Below the pieces are notes generated by a model. The model saw only the letters and a program-made list of their open reading frames with translations, ran no database searches and was not told the DNA's origin. From Bacillus massilioanorexius (lineage in GTDB: Bacteria; Bacillota; Bacilli; Bacillales; DSM-1321): a stretch of DNA of 27,315 nt. Made by a program: the position numbers and the translations under genes. Below are positions 21,901 to 27,315 of this stretch, one piece after another. Where the stretch lies: positions 1 to 27,315 of the forward strand of contig NZ_CABKRX010000086.1 of the NCBI RefSeq assembly GCF_902374955.1. The letters are read 5' to 3'. Every line of letters begins with the position of its first letter. Position 1 is the first letter of the stretch.

Positions 21901-24705
21901 CTATACTTCATTCAACCATTTCTTAATTATACTTTGTACAATATCCTGATTTACCTTTTTCATTTCAATCTCTGGTATGGATTTAATAAAATCAATTCCA
22001 TATTTCGTTGTAACTATTCTCCTATCACATACAATAAAGATTCCTTTATCTTCATTGGTACGAATTAACCTGCCGAAACCTTGTCTAAATCTCATTATAG
22101 CTTCTGGTAATGAATATTCACTAAACGGATTCCCCCCATTTTCCTTAATCCTTTTACAGCGTGCGTCTGTAAGAGGCTCATCGGGTGGCGAAAACGGTAG
22201 TCGTACAATCATTAAGCTTTGTAAGGTTTCACCAGGCAAATCTAAGCCATCCCAAAAACTTGCTGTCCCAAGTAATATGGATTTATCAAAGTTTTGAAAG
22301 TATTTAATTAATCTTGACTTACTTTTACTTGATATTCCTTGTGAAAGGATATTAAAATCATCTAATGCACTGCGTTCCTTTAACTTCTCGTGAGTCATTC
22401 GTAACATTTCTTGCGAAGTAAATAATACTAACATCCTACCTTTACTTGCAATCGCTGTTTTTTCAATATAAATAGCAATATTATCAACATATGTATCAGC
22501 ACTAACAGCATTAACTTCTGGAATATCATCTGGAATAAGCATTTGAACCTTTTCTTTATACAAGAAAGGGGACGGAAATGAAAACACTTCAATATCTTTA
22601 TTATGAAGACCAAGCTTATTCTTCATGTAATCAAATGATCCTTTGACTGTTAATGTTGACGATGTTAGGACTACACTTTTTTGGAAGGCAAAATATCTTA
22701 ACCACAAATCACTTCCACCCATAATAGGCTGTGAATATAAGAAAACATATTGACTAGGACTTTTTCTATTCCACTCTAGCCAATAAAGTACAGAATCTTT
22801 ATTCCTAACGAAATATTCCATCAGACGTTGAGCATTTTCAACAAAGAATGAAGCGATACTTTCCATTTCTGATAAATAAAACAGCTGTGTTTTTCCTGGC
22901 TGGCCATTTTGTAAAACAAATTCTACATTACTTCTTAAATCAGCCGCTAATTGCTTGAAGTGCTCACTTAGTCTCTCCACAATCATCATTAGCGGTTTAG
23001 CGTTGGTATGAGTAGACAGTAGCATTGGTATAGTAACTGTATTTTGAGTATGGCTTTTTTTACTATATTCCTCGCAACAACTAGATAGTAATTGGAAGAA
23101 TTGCTCCAATTCGAAAGTGACTTCTTGTAATAAGCGTTCAGTATGAAACTGTATTTGATTTTTAGATGGATCAATATCACTAATCATTTTTGCAACTTTA
23201 TGAATTAGCTGATTCTGCTCAAATGAACCTAGTTTGTTGATCATCATTTTTAATTTCACGTAATCAACTGTACTACCTAAATGCTTGGATGCTGCATTTT
23301 CTAATTGATGCGCTTCATCAATAATTAAAGTGTGGCAGCTCGCTTCTTGATTATTCTTTAAGAAATAATCTGTCATTAAATATGAGTGATTAGTAATAAT
23401 TAAATCTGCTTTATAAGCTAAAGCTTTTGCACGCTGATAAAAATCAAATGGCTCCCATGAATTTTGGTGCTCGGTTGCAATATTATTGGCTCCTTGCAGT
23501 CGATCCCAAAATAGCTCTCCACCACTAGAAAGGTTTAGCTCATCCTTATCACCAGTCTCCGTGTGTAATAGCCAAATTAATATTTGCATTTTCGTTAAAG
23601 CACTATCATAGTTATCATCTCTTGTCCGTAATGCTCGATCAAATTTGGCTAAACTTAAATAATTCGCACGACCTTTTAAAACAACTGTATGTATCTTAAA
23701 AGGAACCATCAATTGTAGTTTAGCTAATTCCTTTTGGAGAAGTTGGTTTTGCAACTCAATGGTATAAGTGCTAATCATCACTTTCTCATTATTTTGAATA
23801 GCATAATAGGCCGCAGGTAACAAATAGCCTAATGTTTTTCCCAATCCTGTTCCAGCTTCAATTAACGCAATTTTATTCGCATTAAAAACTCGATAGACTT
23901 CGTCCATCATAGTCATTTGATCATTTCTAATTTCTAAATTTGAAAATGCCTTCTGTAACTGTTCTATTTTCTTTTCCTTTGTTTCAGGAAATTCAAAGTC
24001 AGCCTTTCGAATTTCTTCTTCATCTGAATCCATTGATTTTTTTAAAGCAATTCCCTTATTAATAAATAGATGTGGATGATGAATAGGACTTTTAGACATT
24101 CTTTTTTGTAATATAAGCGAAATAAGCTCTGATATTTCACTTTTTAAAGAATAAGACAATTTATACAGTTGTTTAAGCGTCACTAACGGAATATCGTGAA
24201 GTTCTTTAGCAAATTTAAGAAAAAGCTCCGCAGTTGCATATGCATCACTATCTGCCTGATGGGGACGATCATGTTCATATCCTTCTTCTTTTGCTAAATG
24301 CGATAATTTATAGCTTGTTGCTGTAGGTCGCATAATTTTTGCTAATTCAACTGTATCAATGGTTGAACCATAGAAGCCTTCATAACCGCAAGTATATAAT
24401 TCATCTTGTAAAAACGATAAATCGAATAATACATTATGAGCAACGAAGCATGAGTCTTGTAGAAGCTCGATTATCTTAGGTGCTACCTCAGAGAATAAAG
24501 GAGCATTAACAAGCATCGACTCATGTATTCCTGTCAGTTCTTCAATAAATGGTGAAATGGATTGTTCAGGATTCAAAAAAGTCGAAAACTCTTCAACAAT
24601 CTTGTCATTTTCTATAATGACCGCTGCAAATTGAATAATTCTATCACCTTTTTTGACGGAGTTCCCTGTTGTTTCTAAATCCACGACAACATAACGTTGA
24701 CTCAT
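21901..24705 (-). CDS. dinG: DinG-type exonuclease/helicase-like protein
   Basis: A two-domain protein of 934 residues. Residues about 1-165 form a DnaQ-like DEDDh 3'-5' exonuclease: VVDLETTG with Asp9 and Glu11, HNVLFD with Asp95, and HQADSD with His149 and Asp154. Residues about 250-934 form an XPD/DinG-like superfamily 2 helicase: Walker A EAGTGLGKT (283-291), DEAH box IIDEAHQLENA, and motif VI RQGFGRLIRT. The iron-sulphur cysteines of E. coli DinG are missing (LKGRANYLS instead of an ANYLC-like start). This is usual in Firmicutes, where the Staphylococcus protein works as an exonuclease. ATG 24705 follows GAGGTG by 7 nt; a TTG at 24720 is less likely. It acts in DNA repair; the exact role is unclear. 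Confidence 0.93.
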   Translation of the reverse strand: MSQRYVVVDLETTGNSVKKGDRIIQFAAVIIENDKIVEEFSTFLNPEQSISPFIEELTGIHESMLVNAPLFSEVAPKIIELLQDSCFVAHNVLFDLSFLQDELYTCGYEGFYGSTIDTVELAKIMRPTATSYKLSHLAKEEGYEHDRPHQADSDAYATAELFLKFAKELHDIPLVTLKQLYKLSYSLKSEISELISLILQKRMSKSPIHHPHLFINKGIALKKSMDSDEEEIRKADFEFPETKEKKIEQLQKAFSNLEIRNDQMTMMDEVYRVFNANKIALIEAGTGLGKTLGYLLPAAYYAIQNNEKVMISTYTIELQNQLLQKELAKLQLMVPFKIHTVVLKGRANYLSLAKFDRALRTRDDNYDSALTKMQILIWLLHTETGDKDELNLSSGGELFWDRLQGANNIATEHQNSWEPFDFYQRAKALAYKADLIITNHSYLMTDYFLKNNQEASCHTLIIDEAHQLENAASKHLGSTVDYVKLKMMINKLGSFEQNQLIHKVAKMISDIDPSKNQIQFHTERLLQEVTFELEQFFQLLSSCCEEYSKKSHTQNTVTIPMLLSTHTNAKPLMMIVERLSEHFKQLAADLRSNVEFVLQNGQPGKTQLFYLSEMESIASFFVENAQRLMEYFVRNKDSVLYWLEWNRKSPSQYVFLYSQPIMGGSDLWLRYFAFQKSVVLTSSTLTVKGSFDYMKNKLGLHNKDIEVFSFPSPFLYKEKVQMLIPDDIPEVNAVSADTYVDNIAIYIEKTAIASKGRMLVLFTSQEMLRMTHEKLKERSALDDFNILSQGISSKSKSRLIKYFQNFDKSILLGTASFWDGLDLPGETLQSLMIVRLPFSPPDEPLTDARCKRIKENGGNPFSEYSLPEAIMRFRQGFGRLIRTNEDKGIFIVCDRRIVTTKYGIDFIKSIPEIEMKKVNQDIVQSIIKKWLNEV

Positions 24706-24868
24706 TATTGTACACCTCAAAATTCCATAATCAAAAAAGCAAAATACCTTTTTGAAAGTCTAATAAACACTATATTACATGATTATACAGTCATCTGACA
24801 ATGTAGCTAACTCAAGAAAAATCACCTCATTCTTTTTTGGTTAAGCTATAGACCTATAAATCAGACAA
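24706..24868. other. Leader of dinG
   Basis: AT-rich region with a possible promoter TTGTCA-N18-TAATAT near 24770-24800 on the minus strand, and an alternative -10 TATAAT next to it. No gene is seen. Confidence 0.4.
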
Positions 24869-24906
24869 CAAAAAATCGGTGAAGATAAGTAAATCTCCCC
24901 ACCGAT
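24869..24906 (-). terminator. Terminator after panD
   Basis: ATCGGTG (24875-24881) pairs with CACCGAT (24900-24906), with an inner AGAT/ATCT helix. On the minus strand a T-run follows. It lies 11 nt past the panD stop and ends the panBCD operon. Confidence 0.9.
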
Positions 24907-24917
24907 CAAATTAGATT

Positions 24918-25301
24918 TTATAAAATAGTTGCCTCAGGCTCATGGGAAATCATATCAATAATTTTATTATTTTCACCCATGATTGCCACTTTTGGTTGAT
25001 GATTTTTCACATGCTCTTCTGCAATAATCGCATAAGAAATGATAATAACAATATCACCTGGTTGCACTAAGCGAGCAGCAGCACCATTTAGACAGACAAC
25101 ACCACTACCTCTTTCACCAGGAATAATATATGTTTCTAATCTTGCACCATTATTATTATTAACGATGGCCACTTTTTCATTTGGTAGCATATCTACCGCA
25201 TCAAGTATATCTTCATCGATTGTAATGCTTCCTACATAATTTAAATTCGCTTCTGTTACCGTAGCTCGATGGATTTTTCCCTTCATCATCGTTCTGAACA
25301 C
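24918..25301 (-). CDS. panD: Aspartate 1-decarboxylase PanD
   Basis: Makes beta-alanine from aspartate for pantothenate. The pro-enzyme self-cleaves between Gly24 and Ser25 to form the pyruvoyl group; here the site reads NYVGSITID. The 127 residues equal the B. subtilis length and include FRTMMKGKIHRATVTEANLNY and GAARLVQPGDIVIIISY. I chose the GTG at 25301, 8 nt after GGGGGA, because it puts the processing serine at position 25 as in homologues; a TTG at 25307 is also in frame. It lies 35 nt after panC, and the operon terminator follows. Confidence 0.95.
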   Translation of the reverse strand: MFRTMMKGKIHRATVTEANLNYVGSITIDEDILDAVDMLPNEKVAIVNNNNGARLETYIIPGERGSGVVCLNGAAARLVQPGDIVIIISYAIIAEEHVKNHQPKVAIMGENNKIIDMISHEPEATIL

Positions 25302-25336
25302 TATCAATTCCCCCAGTATCTTTTTTACACTATAGC

Positions 25337-26182
25337 TTAAATACTAAAAACGACATTATCAATTAATCTTGCTCCGCTAAATGCTACGGCTAAAGCAATA
25401 ATTACTTGCCCTTCAACAATTTCAATTTTTTCAAGATCAGGATAAGAATATATTTCTATATAATCCGTTTTTCCACTCGTGTGTTGTTCAATATATTTTT
25501 TCATTTCTGTAATAATATGTTTCGGATTTTTTTCACCTTCAGCAATTAAAGCTTTCCCGAGCTGTAAGCTTCTATATAAATGTTTCGCTTCTTTTCTTTC
25601 CTGATCAGTTAGAAATACATTTCTAGAGCTTTTCGCTAATCCATCCTCTTCTCTGACAGTATCAACACGAACGATTTGGATAGGAAAATTAAAATCTTCT
25701 ACTAAGCCTTCAACAACAGCAACTTGTTGAGCATCCTTTAAGCCAAAGTATGCTCTCATTGGCTGAATGATATTAAAGAGCTTCGTTAATACCGTTGCCA
25801 CACCATCAAAATGTCCGGGCCTAGACTGACCACATAATACATTTGTTCGTTTATTTACTCTTACCGTTACAGACGGTTGAGCTGGATACATTTCTTCCAC
25901 CGAAGGATAAAAAATATAGTCCACATCATGTTGTCTCGCAACTTGTTCATCATGTTCAATATCTCGAGGATATTTATCTAAATCTTCATTCTCACCAAAT
26001 TGTAATGGATTGACAAAAACACTTAGAACAACAATATCATTGGCACTACGTGCTTGTTTCAACAGCTGTTGATGACCCTCATGTAAATACCCCATTGTAG
26101 GTACATAGCCAATTTGTTTGCCAGTTTCTCGTACTTCTCGTAATTCTGTTTGCAGTTCTTCAATGCTCGTAACAATTTTCAT
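25337..26182 (-). CDS. panC: Pantothenate synthetase (pantoate-beta-alanine ligase) PanC
   Basis: Condenses pantoate with beta-alanine using ATP, through a pantoyl adenylate. The 281-residue protein has the nucleotidyltransferase HIGH-like motif PTMGYLHEGHQQL (29-41), FVNPLQFGENEDLDKYPR with pantoate-binding residues, GQSRPGHFDGVATVLTKLF, FGLKDAQQ and the KMSKS-like DGLAKSSRN. Its ATG overlaps the panB stop by one base (TAATG), so translation is coupled. GGAGG at the panB end serves as its ribosome binding site. Confidence 0.97.
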   Translation of the reverse strand: MKIVTSIEELQTELREVRETGKQIGYVPTMGYLHEGHQQLLKQARSANDIVVLSVFVNPLQFGENEDLDKYPRDIEHDEQVARQHDVDYIFYPSVEEMYPAQPSVTVRVNKRTNVLCGQSRPGHFDGVATVLTKLFNIIQPMRAYFGLKDAQQVAVVEGLVEDFNFPIQIVRVDTVREEDGLAKSSRNVFLTDQERKEAKHLYRSLQLGKALIAEGEKNPKHIITEMKKYIEQHTSGKTDYIEIYSYPDLEKIEIVEGQVIIALAVAFSGARLIDNVVFSI

Positions 26183-27015
26183 TATTTGCCTCCATACAAT
26201 GCTTGAACTTCTTCTTCCTTCATCGTAAAGGAATGTTTTTCATCAGGAAATACAGATTCTTTTACTTCTTTCACGTAAGCCGTTAAACCAGAAAGAATTT
26301 CCTCATTTGCATTGCCATATGCTTTTACGAATTTTGGTAAGCGCTTTACTCCATATTGAATAACGTCATGATAAACTAGAACTTGGCCATCTGTAGCATT
26401 TCCTGCTCCAATTCCAATTGTCGGAATCGATAATGCTTCTGTAATCATTTTTCCAACTTGGTATGGAACACATTCTAATACAAGGGCAATTGCTCCAGCT
26501 TCTTGACATTTGATTGCATCTTCTAATAATTTTTGTGCTGCTTCAGCATCTTTTCCTTGTACTTTATATCCACCAAGAATACCGACTGATTGAGGCGTTA
26601 ATCCTAGGTGAGATACAACCGGAATCCCCGCTTCAGTTAAGGCGCTAATTTTGTATAATACTTCCCCAGCTCCTTCTACTTTAACGGCATCCGCTCTTCC
26701 TTCTTGCATAATACGAGCAGCATTTTTTAAAGTCTCATCCATTGATAAATGATAACTCATAAACGGCATATCAGTTACCGTGAATGTATCAGTAGCACCA
26801 CGTTTTACGGCTTTAGTATGATGAATCATGTCATCAACAGTTACAGGAATTGTTGAATCATAACCAAGAACAACCATTCCTAATGAATCACCCACTAAAA
26901 TCATATCCACTTTTGCTTCTTCTGCTAATAACGCAGAAGGATAGTCATAAGCTGTTAGCATAACAATTTTTTCTTTTTCTTGCTTCATTTTTACAAATTG
27001 ACTATAAAGTTTCAT
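26182..27015 (-). CDS. panB: 3-methyl-2-oxobutanoate hydroxymethyltransferase PanB
   Basis: Transfers a hydroxymethyl group from methylenetetrahydrofolate to 2-oxoisovalerate, the first committed step to pantothenate. The 277-residue TIM-barrel protein has MLTAYDYPSALLAEEA, the metal-binding DMILVGDSLGMVVLGYDST (36-54), VKVEGAGEV, HLGLTPQSVGILGGYKVQG and the catalytic glutamate region ALVLECVP. Its ATG follows GGAGG by 6 nt. It is the first gene of panBCD and follows a leader with a probable regulatory RNA. birA, often upstream in Bacillus, is not seen within the 300 nt left in the window. Confidence 0.97.
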   Translation of the reverse strand: MKLYSQFVKMKQEKEKIVMLTAYDYPSALLAEEAKVDMILVGDSLGMVVLGYDSTIPVTVDDMIHHTKAVKRGATDTFTVTDMPFMSYHLSMDETLKNAARIMQEGRADAVKVEGAGEVLYKISALTEAGIPVVSHLGLTPQSVGILGGYKVQGKDAEAAQKLLEDAIKCQEAGAIALVLECVPYQVGKMITEALSIPTIGIGAGNATDGQVLVYHDVIQYGVKRLPKFVKAYGNANEEILSGLTAYVKEVKESVFPDEKHSFTMKEEEVQALYGGK

Positions 27016-27071
27016 TTTTTTCCTCCTTTTTTTAGAGGAGATAAAACGTTATACGATTGCTTCCAAACGGC

Positions 27072-27097
27072 AAAAAAACCCTTCTATACACAGAAGG
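27072..27097 (-). terminator. Attenuator-type terminator in the panB leader
   Basis: CCTTCT (27080-27085) and AGAAGG (27092-27097) with seven T on the minus strand (A-run 27072-27078). It lies upstream of the panB start, so it can stop panBCD transcription early. The arm 27093-27099 can instead pair with ATCCCTC (27122-27128), a plausible anti-terminator. Confidence 0.8.
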
Positions 27098-27121
27098 ATC
27101 TCGTAATGGTAGCTATGTTTC

Positions 27122-27220
27122 ATCCCTCTGTCCCTGTCCTCTCGGATCTAGGCAGACTACTAATATGTCATTACAACTCTTACAAATATAGGTGCAGTTC
27201 TATCACAAATAGATACTACC
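27122..27220 (-). promoter_or_regulatory. Structured panB leader RNA, probable pan motif
   Basis: Two hairpins precede the terminator on the minus strand. The first (27191-27220) is GG-GTAGT-A-TCTAT, loop TTGTG, ATAGA-ACTGC-A-CC: a helix of about 12 bp broken by exactly two single bulged A. The second (27127-27156) has TCTG-CCT ... TCC-GAGA-GGA ... AGG-CAGA with a GNRA-type loop. A stem with two bulged A upstream of panB is what I remember of the 'pan' RNA motif of Firmicutes. Combined with the terminator and anti-terminator it suggests feedback control of pantothenate synthesis. The ligand is unknown to me. Confidence 0.65.
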
Positions 27221-27315
27221 CGCTATTAGTATATCAAGCTAATGATTTTATATCTACTTTTAATTTTAAAAATGGAATATTCGCTCATTGTATAAATACA
27301 AAAAAGAAGCAACAA
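27221..27315. other. Right-edge AT-rich DNA upstream of the panB leader
   Basis: No gene is seen. A weak promoter-like pair TTGATA ... TATCTA on the minus strand (about 27208-27240) partly overlaps the first hairpin, so I do not trust it. The true promoter of panBCD is probably in or just beyond this stretch. Confidence 0.3.

Noticed and set aside
27095..27150. Resemblance to a SAM (S-box) riboswitch in the panB leader (AGAGG, AGGGAC, GATGAA, GCTACC)
   Set aside because: Only some of the conserved blocks are present and the P1 helix and the GGTGC-type segment are missing; the spacing does not fit. The two-bulged-A hairpin and attenuator are better supported.
1..27315. CRISPR array, tRNA, rRNA or intact insertion sequence
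   Set aside because: No regularly spaced direct repeats, no cloverleaf with conserved tRNA blocks, no rRNA-like sequence and no transposase motif were seen on either strand.

Overview
The window looks like the chromosome of a low-GC, Gram-positive, endospore-former-type bacterium of the family Bacillaceae (Bacillus or a close relative). The evidence is the AT-rich sequence, strong AGGAGG-type ribosome binding sites, TTG and GTG starts, intrinsic terminators with T-runs, and a backbone gene order known from Bacillus subtilis: panB-panC-panD-dinG-(ypmA)-ypmB-aspB ... asnS-dnaD-nth-ypoC. Every protein gene I can support lies on the minus strand, so transcription runs from high to low coordinates. 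I saw no tRNA, rRNA, CRISPR array, intact insertion sequence or prophage gene.

Right part (27315 to 19858), housekeeping. A structured leader with an attenuator-like terminator precedes panBCD (pantothenate synthesis). It contains a hairpin with two bulged A residues that fits my memory of the 'pan' RNA motif. Then come dinG, a decayed relic of ypmA that has no intact reading frame, ypmB, and aspB with its terminator.

Middle (19700 to 3900), about 15 kb lying between aspB and asnS, which are close neighbours in B. subtilis. It holds two accessory blocks. The first is a catabolic-type cassette: an FCD-type GntR regulator, an MFS transporter of the anion:cation symporter type, an Asp/Glu-racemase-superfamily enzyme with an arylmalonate-decarboxylase-like active site (one catalytic Cys), and a fumarylacetoacetate-hydrolase-fold enzyme. 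Its substrate is unknown. The second is a late-stage cobalamin cluster: cblT (S-component-like transporter), a cobalamin riboswitch with terminator, cbiP, cobT, cobD, cobU, cobS, cobC, a second short cobU-like gene, cblS, a pduX-like L-threonine kinase, cbiB, and a sirC/ylnF-like precorrin-2 dehydrogenase. Together these would turn adenosylcobyrinic acid a,c-diamide into adenosylcobalamin: CbiP amidates it, PduX and CobD make aminopropanol phosphate, CbiB attaches that, CobU and CobS assemble the nucleotide loop, and CobC is the phosphatase. The lower ligand could come from free base (CobT) or salvaged alpha-ribazole (CblT/CblS). Most corrin-ring genes and the cobalt adenosyltransferase are not in this window.

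Left part (3867 to 105), housekeeping again: asnS, dnaD, nth and ypoC, each unit closed by a clear hairpin.

The points most worth a second look are a GC-rich, foldable, unidentified element between the cobalamin-riboswitch terminator and cbiP; two CobU-like proteins whose conserved motifs are complementary; co-occurrence of both alpha-ribazole routes; the panB leader attenuator; clustered TACTATA/TATAGTA half-sites at the cblT promoter; a likely ATT start of cobS; the ypmA relic; and the unassigned decarboxylase/isomerase cassette with its own structured leader. All functions are inferred from sequence motifs and remembered family features; no database search was run.
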